NCBI GenBank assembly: GCA_963704455.1
Contig: OY969905.1
Coordinates: 3,472,001 to 3,536,000 of the forward strand
Source: DASTCZ01 sp963704455
Lineage (GTDB): Bacteria; Acidobacteriota; Terriglobia; Acidiferrales; UBA7541
Direction: 5' to 3'
DNA: 64,000 nucleotides
The position numbers and the translations under genes are program-made. Shown here piece after piece: positions 24,591 through 32,755 of this stretch; positions within the stretch are counted from its first letter, which is position 1, and every line of letters begins with the position of its first letter. The notes under the pieces are model-generated. The model was not told where the DNA came from. It was given only the letters and a program-made list of their open reading frames with translations, and made no database searches.

Positions 24591-25556
24591 TCAGGGTTTG
24601 CCCTCGAGGGAAATTCGCGTTCCGCCCATGGCCGGCTGCAATTCGATTCTGGTGAATTGAAAGGTCACCTGCGCGACCGGCTGCGATCCCGACGATGTGT
24701 AGGTGACGCTTGACACGAATGCATTGGTGAGCGTGACAACAAATACGTTCGGCCAAGTGAGGGTGACGCTGGCCATGCGCTCGCCTTTCATTCCGTCGTC
24801 CATTAATTGGATTGACTGTTGGCTTACAGGCATGACGCAAGTGACGCCATCCATTTGCGTTCTGCCAGCAGTTTTGCCCAATCCCGGTGCGCCCGCCCCA
24901 GCGCCGGGAACAATAAAAGTCATTGACTCGCATGAAATACCCGAGCCTCCTCTGCCCTGCGAACCCTGCTTGTTGATGTCACCAGTATTTGTTTGCATGC
25001 CTCTGGTCGAGTTCGAGTTATTTTGAGAAGGCGTGCCGGTGTTGGTCTGCGTAGGATTCGTGGTCGGATCATTCGGCGGTGCCGCGCCGGGGTTGTTGGT
25101 GGCGTTGGTTTTTATGGGATTCGAGGTCATGCGCGGAGTCGAGGCGGCTTTGCCTTCCAGCAAAATCAGAGAAGCAACCATCCGGTATGTGTTTCCGACG
25201 CGGTTCATTTCGCCATACACGGTTAAGCTGAGGCCCGGCGTCAGCGCTTCCGGTGGAGCGGACTGGCCTCCCTGACAAATGGCAGTTGAACCGGAATAAG
25301 TGACCATGGCGGTCTCTTTTCCGGAGTTGACTTCAAAGGAAGTTCCGGACGGGGTCGCTTGAATTCGTCCCGTAAACTTGGCGGCGCCCTTCGGCGGTTT
25401 AGCGGAAGCGCAAACAGAAGTATTCATGGACTGCTGCGGGATGGGCGCGGGCAAATTCCCGGGCGCTGGATTGAGCGGCGCGGAGCCGAGGGCCGAGGCG
25501 GCGAAAGCCGCTCCGCCGAAAAGCAAAACCGCGAGACTTTTAAAGGGGATCCTCAT
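24591..25556 (-). CDS. Exported protein with DUF5666-like and Hcp-like domains
   Basis: 321 residues with a signal peptide (about 1-24) and AGGAGG upstream. Residues 55-140 form a DUF5666-like OB-type domain ('AKFTGRIQATPSG', 'GLSLTVYGEMNR'). An Asn/Thr/Pro-rich linker covers about 145-205. The C-terminal 105 residues end with 'VTLTNAFVSSVTYTSSGSQP' and 'VTFQFTRIEL', which resembles the final strands of Hcp-type tube proteins (LTNVLVSS...VSFNFxKIE). Hcp itself is not secreted through Sec, so this would be a fold relative rather than a type VI tube subunit. No T6SS genes are near. Confidence 0.65.
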   Translation of the reverse strand: MRIPFKSLAVLLFGGAAFAASALGSAPLNPAPGNLPAPIPQQSMNTSVCASAKPPKGAAKFTGRIQATPSGTSFEVNSGKETAMVTYSGSTAICQGGQSAPPEALTPGLSLTVYGEMNRVGNTYRMVASLILLEGKAASTPRMTSNPIKTNATNNPGAAPPNDPTTNPTQTNTGTPSQNNSNSTRGMQTNTGDINKQGSQGRGGSGISCESMTFIVPGAGAGAPGLGKTAGRTQMDGVTCVMPVSQQSIQLMDDGMKGERMASVTLTWPNVFVVTLTNAFVSSVTYTSSGSQPVAQVTFQFTRIELQPAMGGTRISLEGKP

Positions 25557-25781
25557 TTTGCTGTCCTCCTCTTTCTATTTACAAAAATTCCAGGCGCATC
25601 AGGGATGGGAAGAAAATTGCGGCTGATGCTTGGCCGCCGGTTGAGCCATTTCACCGCAGAGGTTAGCACCCCCATGGGACATGAGGGGCGAGGCGTGCCC
25701 AAGTTGCAAATGCGGCGTGTCCAGTACAACGCGCGCCCTGCGGGCAGGCGATACGCAGTGGAGCGGCTTAGGAATGGGAAG
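25557..25781. other. Intergenic interval, no gene seen
   Basis: Weak short frames only, and no hairpin with a T run. Confidence 0.4.
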
Positions 25782-26540
25782 TCAGGAATTGGCAGTGGAG
25801 GTCTGCGCGTCCCCGGGCGAAATACTGTCAGAGGGGCGGGGATTGCGCTCAAAAAATCCACGGTGGACGCGGGAGAAAATAAAATTTTGGATTAGAAGAC
25901 CAACCAGCATGAGAGAGATTGCAACCGGGGACCAGCCCCTAAAGACAATGCGGTCTCCGTGCAGCCAGACGCTTAAGAGAAAAACGTTTAGCATCCTTAA
26001 GCTAAAGCTGATGGCGACGAGCGTGGCGAGAGCGAACAAACCTATGCGGCGCTGCGCCGAGACAGCAGAGTAAAGGAAGCCGCAAATGGCGACTACTGCG
26101 CACGCATACGCAACAAACGGGATCGTGCCGTAGAACATAATCACTGCAAGAAGAAGCCAGGCTGCGAAGATGTGCCGGACGAACGTGTCTTTCAGACCAA
26201 ACCGGATCGCTGTATACGCGACTCCAAAAGAAAGAAGGACACCAAGCCGTCCCAGGTCGCTGAACAGTCCAAAGAACGATAAGGGCGCGCTGTGGAAGTG
26301 ATACATGCCCACTACGGAAAAACCAAGCGTCCTCGCCGAGACCATGCCAAAGCAAAGCGCTCCTATGAAGGCTAAAGGGCGGCGCCAGGTTAGCGAGAGA
26401 ACCACGCGCGCGACGGACACCCAGAACCAGACCATCCCTTTTTGCGGGACGGATTCGAGCAGGTCGCCGATGATGGAAGCCGCGCCGGTTCGAGTGGTGA
26501 GCCGCGCGATGATCCATTCCGCGAAAATTGCGCTACGCAT
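25782..26540 (-). CDS. Multi-pass membrane protein partnered with PadR
   Basis: 252 residues from ATG 26540, with GGAGG upstream and eight bases of overlap with the PadR gene. The N-terminus 'AEWIIARLTTRTGAASIIGDLLE' (read in part) is the segment found at the start of many Acidobacteriota PadR-linked permeases. Hydrophobic helices follow at about 35-53, 57-75, 88-106, 116-150, 160-180 and 205-225. Unlike ADOP permeases, it lacks the large periplasmic domains. Function unknown; the PadR neighbour probably represses it. Confidence 0.7.
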   Translation of the reverse strand: MRSAIFAEWIIARLTTRTGAASIIGDLLESVPQKGMVWFWVSVARVVLSLTWRRPLAFIGALCFGMVSARTLGFSVVGMYHFHSAPLSFFGLFSDLGRLGVLLSFGVAYTAIRFGLKDTFVRHIFAAWLLLAVIMFYGTIPFVAYACAVVAICGFLYSAVSAQRRIGLFALATLVAISFSLRMLNVFLLSVWLHGDRIVFRGWSPVAISLMLVGLLIQNFIFSRVHRGFFERNPRPSDSISPGDAQTSTANS

Positions 26541-26868
26541 TTGAGCCTCCGAGTAAGTGCAGACCTTTGAGCAAAGCTTGATAAGAACGCTGGGCATGAG
26601 TGACGGCCGCGCGGCCCGGCTTGGTCACGGTGAAGTAACGCTTTGCGCGGCCGCCGCGCTCGGGAGTGGGGTCGCCCATTTGAGAGCGCACGAGGCCCTT
26701 TTCTTCGAGGCGGTCGAGCGTAGTGTAAAGAGCGCCGGGCGCGGGTTCACGGCGGGTGCAGGCGGCGATTTCGCCGCGAATGGTGACGCCGTAAGCGGAG
26801 TCACCGAGGCGCAGAATAGCGAGAATAACGACTTGCTCGAATTCGCCGAGGGTTGCGGGCTGGCGCAT
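26533..26868 (-). CDS. PadR-family transcriptional regulator
   Basis: 111 residues from ATG 26868. Typical PadR N-terminal winged helix: 'LGEFEQVVILAILRLGDSAY', 'GALYTTLDRLEEKGLVRSQM' and wing 'GRAKRYFTVTKPGRAAV'. The C-terminal dimer helix is short, as in the PadR-s2 group. It is the first gene of a two-gene operon with the membrane protein, overlapping by eight bases. The ligand is unknown. Confidence 0.85.
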   Translation of the reverse strand: MRQPATLGEFEQVVILAILRLGDSAYGVTIRGEIAACTRREPAPGALYTTLDRLEEKGLVRSQMGDPTPERGGRAKRYFTVTKPGRAAVTHAQRSYQALLKGLHLLGGSNA

Positions 26869-26966
26869 AAGGACTACATTGTAGGTGATTAACTGCGAGT
26901 TGTCAAAGGAAGTTTTTTCACGGAAATCCACGCCACACCTGCCAGACTTCGGGGCTGCAAAGTTGA

Positions 26967-29636
26967 TTATTTCTTGGCGACGCGGGCGGCCGGAGACTGT
27001 GATTTTGGGGCATGCGCGCCGGGGTTGGCGGCGTCCGCAGGGGCGGCGGGCTTGCGCGTGAATTTCACTTTGCCGGAGGAGTCGGCGTCCACGACGACGT
27101 GATCGCCGGGCAGGATTGTGCCGCTGAGGATTTGCGTGGCGAGCGGATCCTGGACGAGGCGCTGGAGCGTGCGGCGCAGCGGGCGGGCGCCGTAGGCGGG
27201 GTCGTATCCTTCGGCGAGGACGAGCTTGCGCGCGGCGGGAGTGAGTTCGAGCGTGACGTTGCGGCCGGCGAGCATCGCGGCGACATGAGCGAGCTGCAGC
27301 TCCACGATTCTTTCGAGTTGATCTTTGCCGAGCGGATCGAAGATGACGATTTCGTCCACGCGGTTGAGGAACTCGGGGCGGAACGCAGCGCGCAAGGCCT
27401 CATCGGCTTCGCGGCGTGCGCGAGCGGGATCGGTTGTGGCGAGCTCGGAGATGGCAGCCGAGCCGACATTGCTGGTCATGACGAGAACAGTGTTGCGGAA
27501 GTCCACGGTGCGGCCCTTGCCGTCGGTGAGGCGGCCGTCTTCAAGAATTTGCAGCAGCACGCCGAAGACGTCAGGATGCGCCTTTTCGATTTCGTCGAAG
27601 AGGACGACGCTGTATGGATGGCGGCGGACTTGCTCGGTGAGCTGGCCACCCTCTTCGTAGCCGACATAGCCGGGAGGCGCGCCGATCATGCGCGCGACGG
27701 AATGCTTTTCCATGTACTCGGACATGTCGAGGCGGATCATGGATTTTTCGTCATCGAAAAGGAATTCGGCGAGCGCGCGGGCGAGTTCAGTTTTGCCAAC
27801 GCCCGTGGGGCCGAGAAAAATAAAGGAGCCGATGGGGCGCTTGGGGTCGCTGAGTCCGGCGCGGCTGCGCCGAATCGCGCCCGCGACGCGAGCGAGCGCG
27901 TCGTCCTGGCCGACGACGCGGAGGCGCAGGCGACCTTCCATGCCGACGAGTTTCTGCGCTTCACCTTCGAGCAGACGGCCGACTGGGATGCCGGTCCATT
28001 TGGCGACGAGCGTGGCGATGTCTTCTTCGCCGACTTCTTCCTTCAAAATGGCGCCGTTTTTCTGCAAGTCGGCGAGTTTTGTTTGCGCGGCGGCGAGTTC
28101 GCGTTCGGCGGCGGCGAGTTTGCCGTAGCGGATTTCGGCGACGCGGGCGAGTTCGCCGGCGCGCTCAAAGCGCTGTTCTTCCGCTTTGAGTTGCTCGATC
28201 TGTTCCTTCAACTTGCGGATGATGGTGATGGCGTCTTTTTCGACTTGCCAGCGGGCCTTGCGCGCGGAGGAATCTTCGCGAAGAGAGGCGAGCTGCTCGT
28301 CAATTTGGGCGAGGCGGGCCTTGGAGTGCGCGTCGGATTCCTTGAGCAAGGCCTGGCGCTCGATTTCGAGTTGCATGATGCGCCGCTCGATTTCGTCAAT
28401 TTCAGTGGGGAGCGAATCAATTTGCATGCGCAGGCTGGCGGCGGCCTCGTCGATCAGGTCAATCGCTTTGTCGGGCAGGAAACGGTCGGAGATGTAGCGA
28501 TGTGAAAGTGTGGCGGCAGCGACGATGGCGGAGTCCTTGATGCGCACGCCGTGGTGGACTTCGTAACGCTCTTTGAGGCCGCGGAGGATTGCGATGGTGT
28601 CTTCGACCGACGGCTCGCTGACAAGGACGGGCTGGAAGCGGCGCTCGAGCGCGGGATCTTTTTCGATGTACTTGCGATACTCGTTGAGCGTGGTGGCGCC
28701 GATAGCGCGGAGTTCGCCACGCGCGAGGGCGGGCTTGAGCATGTTGCTGGCGTCCATGGCGCCTTCGGCTGCGCCCGCGCCGACGACGGTGTGAAGCTCA
28801 TCAATGAAAAGAATAATTTGGCCTTCGGCGTCGGTGACTTCCTTGAGGACGGCTTTGAGGCGATCCTCGAATTCACCGCGATATTTTGCGCCGGCGACCA
28901 TGGCGGCGAGGTCGAGCGCGACGAGTTTTTTCGGCTTTAGGATTTCGGGGACGTCTCCGGCGACGATGCGCTGCGCGAGGCCTTCAACGATGGCGGTCTT
29001 GCCGACGCCGGGCTCGCCGATCAGAACGGGATTATTTTTTGTGCGGCGCGCGAGGATTTGCATGACGCGGCGGATTTCCTGGTCGCGGCCGATGACGGGA
29101 TCGAGTTTGCCGCGGCGCGCGAGTTCGGTGAGATCTTTCGCATACTGTTCCAGCGCGCGATAAGTGGATTCGGGATTTGGCGACGTGACGCGCTGGCTGC
29201 CCCGGATTCCGGCGAGAGCTTGGAGGATAGCGTCATGGCCCGCGCCGTTGCGGCGAAGCAATTCGGCGGCGGGGTCGTGGCCCATCTCGGACATAGCGAG
29301 AAGGAGATGTTCGTTGGAAACATATTCATCGCGGAACTTTCCGGCTTCAGCGTACGCTTTGTCGAAAAGTTCGCCGAGCGCGGGGCTGAATTGCTGTTGC
29401 GCAACGCCGGTAACTCTGGGCAGGCGTCCGAGGGCAAGTTCGATTTCGTTTGTAAGGGTTTCGGGCGGCGCACCGAGACGCTGAAGAAGCGGGCGAACGA
29501 CGCCATCGGATTGAGCCACAAGAGCGGACAAAAGATGCAGCGGCTCGATCTGTTGATGATCGTGGCGAGCGGCGATCTCCTGAGCTTCTTGGAGTGCTTC
29601 CTGAGCTTTAATGGTTAGTTTGTCAAAACGGAGCAT
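26967..29636 (-). CDS. clpB: ClpB disaggregase
   Basis: 889 residues from ATG 29636, preceded by GAGG; a longer frame from 29711 is rejected because it runs into the promoter. Order of domains: Clp N domain (1-145), AAA-1 with Walker A GEPGVGKT at 207-214 and Walker B ILFIDE at 275-280, coiled middle domain about 405-530, AAA-2 with GPTGVGKT at 609-616, and the C-terminal small domain ending in an A/K-rich tail. ClpB is an ATP-driven hexamer that extracts polypeptides from aggregates with DnaK. All catalytic motifs are intact. Confidence 0.96.
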   Translation of the reverse strand: MLRFDKLTIKAQEALQEAQEIAARHDHQQIEPLHLLSALVAQSDGVVRPLLQRLGAPPETLTNEIELALGRLPRVTGVAQQQFSPALGELFDKAYAEAGKFRDEYVSNEHLLLAMSEMGHDPAAELLRRNGAGHDAILQALAGIRGSQRVTSPNPESTYRALEQYAKDLTELARRGKLDPVIGRDQEIRRVMQILARRTKNNPVLIGEPGVGKTAIVEGLAQRIVAGDVPEILKPKKLVALDLAAMVAGAKYRGEFEDRLKAVLKEVTDAEGQIILFIDELHTVVGAGAAEGAMDASNMLKPALARGELRAIGATTLNEYRKYIEKDPALERRFQPVLVSEPSVEDTIAILRGLKERYEVHHGVRIKDSAIVAAATLSHRYISDRFLPDKAIDLIDEAAASLRMQIDSLPTEIDEIERRIMQLEIERQALLKESDAHSKARLAQIDEQLASLREDSSARKARWQVEKDAITIIRKLKEQIEQLKAEEQRFERAGELARVAEIRYGKLAAAERELAAAQTKLADLQKNGAILKEEVGEEDIATLVAKWTGIPVGRLLEGEAQKLVGMEGRLRLRVVGQDDALARVAGAIRRSRAGLSDPKRPIGSFIFLGPTGVGKTELARALAEFLFDDEKSMIRLDMSEYMEKHSVARMIGAPPGYVGYEEGGQLTEQVRRHPYSVVLFDEIEKAHPDVFGVLLQILEDGRLTDGKGRTVDFRNTVLVMTSNVGSAAISELATTDPARARREADEALRAAFRPEFLNRVDEIVIFDPLGKDQLERIVELQLAHVAAMLAGRNVTLELTPAARKLVLAEGYDPAYGARPLRRTLQRLVQDPLATQILSGTILPGDHVVVDADSSGKVKFTRKPAAPADAANPGAHAPKSQSPAARVAKK

Positions 29637-29682
29637 GAGCGCCTCGGCGTTCAATGGGAAATGGGACCAAGAACTAAGCTCC

Positions 29683-29711
29683 AGCATATAATATGAGTGT
29701 GTTATTGTCAA
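29683..29711 (-). promoter_or_regulatory. Sigma-70-type promoter of clpB
   Basis: On the minus strand TTGACA (complement of 29706-29711) is followed after 17 bases by TATGCT (complement of 29683-29688). Transcription would start about 40 bases before the clpB ATG. No CIRCE or HAIR element is seen. Confidence 0.6.
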
Positions 29712-29897
29712 TGTCTATTTGTGCGGACCATGCAGTCATATCTCCTGTATTTACAATCACTTATGGCAATTCTTGCAAATGCCAACCGCTATTGCCGTGA
29801 TTCTTGAAGACGGCAGTGAGCGTTAGGCGACCATCCCAAGAGGCGGATTCATGGAACGCCAGTTCGTATAGAATCTGTGGGCTTGCAGGTGGGTTTG

Positions 29898-30998
29898 ATG
29901 AGACTGAGCGACTTTTCATTTGAATTGCCGGAAGGGCGGATTGCGGAGCGGCCGCTGGACGAGCGGGACGCGTCCGGACTGATGCTTCTGGATCGCGAGA
30001 GGTCGAAATGGGAGGACAGAGAATTTTGCGAGTTGGCTGAAATCCTACGCGGCGATGAATTGATGGTGGTGAACAACACGCGAGTGATTCCGGCGCGGCT
30101 TTTTGGTGTACGGATGGGAGTAGGGAGTCAAACGCCCGGCAAGAATAATCCTGCGCGAAGCGAATACCTGACGGGGAAAATAGAAGTCCTTCTGACGCGC
30201 AAATTGGAAGAGGACACCTGGGAGGCGCTGGTGCGCCCGGGGCGGAAGGTGCGGTTGGGCGAGCGAATTAATTTTGGCGACGGAGAATTGGAGGCGGAGA
30301 TTATCTGGCGCGGAGAACTTGGGCTGCGGAAGCTGCGATTTACAGCGAGAGGTGATTTACAAGGAGCGATCGAGAAGCTGGGGCACGTTCCGCTGCCGCC
30401 GTACATCCGGCGCGAGGATGAGCCGGAAGACCGCGCGCGATATCAGACCGTATTTGCGCGCGAGGGAAGCGCGGTGGCGGCTCCGACGGCGGGATTGCAC
30501 TTTACATCCGGGATGCTGGAGCGGCTTCGCAAGAAGGGGATTGAGATTTGCGAACTCACGCTTGACGTTGGCTTAGGGACATTTCAGCCGATTCATGAGG
30601 AGGAGGTTGAGAAACACCAGATTCATTCGGAGGCGTACGATATTCCGGATGAAACTGCACGCCGGATTCGTCTGGCGAAGAATGAGCGGCGGCCAGTGCT
30701 TGCCGTGGGGACGACAGTTGTGCGCGCACTGGAAGATGCGGCGCGCAAGGCAGCGGGCGCGGGTGATAAGGATGAATTGCCTAGAGCCGGGCGCGGCGAA
30801 GCGGTGATTTATATTTATCCGGGCCACAAGTTCCGCGTGGTGGATCAAATGCTGACTAACTTTCATTTGCCGCGTTCGAGTTTGTTCGTTATGGCGAGTG
30901 CGTTTGCGGGACGGGAATTTTTGTTGAGTGCATACCGCCATGCGATTGCGGCGGCGTACCGGTTTTACAGCTACGGCGATTGCATGTTGATTCGCTGA
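29898..30998 (+). CDS. queA: QueA, S-adenosylmethionine:tRNA ribosyltransferase-isomerase
   Basis: 366 residues from ATG 29898 with AGGTGGG upstream. QueA adds a ribosyl group from S-adenosylmethionine to preQ1 at tRNA position 34, giving epoxyqueuosine. Family signatures are clear: 'DFSFELPEGRIAERPLDERD', 'MVVNNTRVIPARLFG', 'PTAGLHFT', 'VGLGTFQPI', 'VGTTVVRALE' and 'TNFHLPRSSLFVMASAFAG'. The family length is about 345-365. A short insertion (residues about 80-90, 'GSQTPGKNNPARSEY') lies after the first domain. Other queuosine genes are not in the window. Confidence 0.95.
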   Translation: MRLSDFSFELPEGRIAERPLDERDASGLMLLDRERSKWEDREFCELAEILRGDELMVVNNTRVIPARLFGVRMGVGSQTPGKNNPARSEYLTGKIEVLLTRKLEEDTWEALVRPGRKVRLGERINFGDGELEAEIIWRGELGLRKLRFTARGDLQGAIEKLGHVPLPPYIRREDEPEDRARYQTVFAREGSAVAAPTAGLHFTSGMLERLRKKGIEICELTLDVGLGTFQPIHEEEVEKHQIHSEAYDIPDETARRIRLAKNERRPVLAVGTTVVRALEDAARKAAGAGDKDELPRAGRGEAVIYIYPGHKFRVVDQMLTNFHLPRSSLFVMASAFAGREFLLSAYRHAIAAAYRFYSYGDCMLIR

Positions 30999-31049
30999 GG
31001 CTATGCGCCCAATTAGCTGCGCGGCAACAGAAAAATGGCATACCGGGGG

Positions 31050-31079
31050 TTGACAGGTCGCCGGAGCCACGAGTAGGCT
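31050..31079 (+). promoter_or_regulatory. Orphan promoter-like element
   Basis: TTGACA at 31050-31055, 18-base spacer, TAGGCT at 31074-31079. It points at the terminator at 31134-31164 with no reading frame between, suggesting a small RNA of about 80 nt. Confidence 0.4.
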
Positions 31080-31085
31080 CCCGGT

Positions 31086-31164
31086 GACACACAGACCTCT
31101 CTGAGCGCACAGCCGGTGAAGTCCAAGTGTCCGGGCCTCGCGGTCGCCGCCGCGAGGCCTTTTT
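31086..31164 (+). ncRNA. Candidate small RNA (about 80 nt)
   Basis: The interval between a predicted start at about 31086 and the U tract at 31160-31164 contains no coding frame. It ends in a strong GC hairpin. Upstream bases also form a stem (CCGGAGCC at 31061-31068 with GGCTCCCGG). An alternative is that the terminator simply ends queA transcripts, 136 bases past the stop. Confidence 0.3.
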
Positions 31165-31174
31165 ACTTCACCGG
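31113..31174 (+). terminator. Strong rho-independent terminator nested in an outer inverted repeat
   Basis: GGCCTCGCGG (31134-31143), loop TCGCCG, CCGCGAGGCC (31150-31159), then TTTTT. An outer perfect 10-bp pair CCGGTGAAGT (31113-31122) and ACTTCACCGG (31165-31174) encloses the whole terminator. Confidence 0.85.
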
Positions 31175-31407
31175 ATTCCTTTTCAGCTTATTACCAGCGT
31201 TCCAGCACGACCGTGCAACGCCAACACCACTGCGACCAAGCACATCAAGCTGCGCATCTTCAAAATGTTCCAGCCACAGGGCCGGGGACAGGAATATCGG
31301 CACACGCCCGCCCAACCTGATAAGACGATGAAAAGTGGAAAATGTTCCCCTGGAATTGATTAATTCTTTGCGACGATTGCGGGCGCGGATTGGCCGGAAG
31401 GAGTGTT
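31165..31407. other. Non-coding part of a 464-base gene-free interval
   Basis: Together with the elements at 31050-31174 this forms the gap between queA and the phosphoesterase gene. No gene or further structure is seen here; short frames have poor composition. Confidence 0.4.
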
Positions 31408-31436
31408 TTGGCGCACGCGTGAGGTTCGTCTATAAT
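31408..31436 (+). promoter_or_regulatory. Promoter of the metallophosphoesterase gene
   Basis: TTGGCG at 31408-31413, a 17-base spacer and a consensus TATAAT at 31431-31436. The TTG start codon of the next gene is 27 bases further on. Confidence 0.65.
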
Positions 31437-31462
31437 CAGGCGCCTCTCAAACGGGAAACCCA

Positions 31463-32206
31463 TTGCGCTTTCTGATTGTCAGTGACATTCATGCAAACGT
31501 GACCGCGCTGGAAGCGGTCCTGGGCGCCGCGAAGGGGCGGTGGGACCAGGCGATTTGCCTGGGGGACATTGTTGGGTACGGTCCGGATCCGAATGAAGCG
31601 ATTGATCTGATTCGGACGCTCAATCCAACATTAATCCGCGGGAACCACGACAAGGCCGCGTGCGGGCAATCCGACGCGGAGGACTTCAATCCAGTAGCGC
31701 GGATCGCGGCGGAATGGACGACGGCACAGCTTCGCGCAGACAACATCGAATTCCTGCGCACACAGCCCTCCGGGCCGAAGCAGATTGAGGGAGTGACGCT
31801 GGTGCACGGGGCGGTGCTGGACGAGGACGAATACATCTTCGCGCCCGCGCAAGCGCTGGACAGTTTGCTTGAAGCGCCGACGCCGGTCACGTTTTTCGGA
31901 CACACACATTTTCAGGGCGGATTCTCTTATCGCGACACGCGGCTGGAGGTAATCCAGTTGAAGCCGCACGCGGGAACGAACTTCGCCGCGCTCCAACTGG
32001 CAGGGGGAACGAGGTATCTGCTGAATCCGGGCTCGGTGGGCCAGCCGCGCGACGGCGACCCGCGCGCAGCATTTGCCGTGGCGGACTTCGGGCATCATGT
32101 GGTTGAATTCTGGCGGGCGCCATATGATGTGACGGCCGTGCAGGAACGCATGCGAAAAGCGGGTCTGCCGGAGCCGCTGGTGCTGCGGATAGGATTTGGG
32201 CGATGA
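31463..32206 (+). CDS. Calcineurin-like metallophosphoesterase (MJ0936/YfcE-like)
   Basis: 247 residues starting at TTG 31463. The metal ligands of the family are all present: D-x-H in 'SDIHAN' (8-13), 'LGDIVGYGPDP' , 'RGNHD', 'LVHGA' and 'FFGHTHFQ', with the typical 'LNPGSVGQPRDGDP' loop. Such enzymes hydrolyse phosphodiesters or phosphoproteins using two metal ions; this subgroup has poorly known substrates. The following gene overlaps its stop by ATGA, so the two are translationally coupled. Confidence 0.9.
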   Translation: MRFLIVSDIHANVTALEAVLGAAKGRWDQAICLGDIVGYGPDPNEAIDLIRTLNPTLIRGNHDKAACGQSDAEDFNPVARIAAEWTTAQLRADNIEFLRTQPSGPKQIEGVTLVHGAVLDEDEYIFAPAQALDSLLEAPTPVTFFGHTHFQGGFSYRDTRLEVIQLKPHAGTNFAALQLAGGTRYLLNPGSVGQPRDGDPRAAFAVADFGHHVVEFWRAPYDVTAVQERMRKAGLPEPLVLRIGFGR

Positions 32207-32706
32207 GCAACCTCAACCCCATTGGCGCAAGGGACGAGCGGGCGCCGGGCCGTCAATTCCGGTTTGCTCTGCTCGCGGGGCTCGCGGTGGTGCTTGTGGT
32301 GATGTCCGCGGCGTATTTCCTGCTGCGCGGGTCAGGCACGAGCGGCGGGGGTAAACTGGCGCCACTGCCGATGGGAGACCCGGAGCTGGCATACGCGCCG
32401 CAGATCAAAATCGGGAATGTAGAAATGAGCCGCGCGGCGAATTTCCTGAAGCAAGAGGTCACCTCGATCGGTGGAATCATCACCAACAGCGGGCAGCGGA
32501 ACATCGTGGAGTTGGAAGTGACGCTGGAATTTCATGATGTTTCGCAGAAGACGGTGCTGCGCGAAGCGCGGCGGCTCTATGGGCCCACAGAGACGCCGCT
32601 CGCGGCGGGTACGATGCGCGAGTTTCAATTTTCGTTTGAAAATATCCCTCCGGATTGGAACCAGGCCCCGCCTGTTTTTGTGATTACCGGGCTCAAGCTC
32701 CAATAG
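32203..32706 (+). CDS. TM-anchored FxLYD-like protein, function unknown
   Basis: 167 residues. A membrane helix (about 21-41, FALLAGLAVVLVVMSAAYFLL) is followed by a beta domain with 'GIITNSGQRNIVELEVTLEF' and 'LAAGTMREFQFSFENIPPDW', the pattern of FxLYD/DUF2393-type domains. It overlaps the phosphoesterase gene by four bases. No enzymatic motif is visible. Confidence 0.7.
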   Translation: MSNLNPIGARDERAPGRQFRFALLAGLAVVLVVMSAAYFLLRGSGTSGGGKLAPLPMGDPELAYAPQIKIGNVEMSRAANFLKQEVTSIGGIITNSGQRNIVELEVTLEFHDVSQKTVLREARRLYGPTETPLAAGTMREFQFSFENIPPDWNQAPPVFVITGLKLQ

Positions 32707-32717
32707 GGTCCCCGGGA

Positions 32718-32748
32718 TTGTATTTTCCTCGTATTACTCATCTATAAT
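32718..32748 (+). promoter_or_regulatory. Promoter giving a leaderless transcript
   Basis: TATAAT at 32743-32748 with TTGTAT at 32718-32723 (spacer 19). The GTG start codon at 32756 coincides with the expected transcription start, and no ribosome site exists. Confidence 0.5.
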
Positions 32749-32755
32749 CAATTGC

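Noticed and set aside
27012..28505. 497-codon plus-strand frame inside clpB
   Set aside because: Long antisense frames are common in GC-rich genes. The sequence is Glu/Ala/Gly/Phe-biased and is the reverse of the well-matched ClpB.
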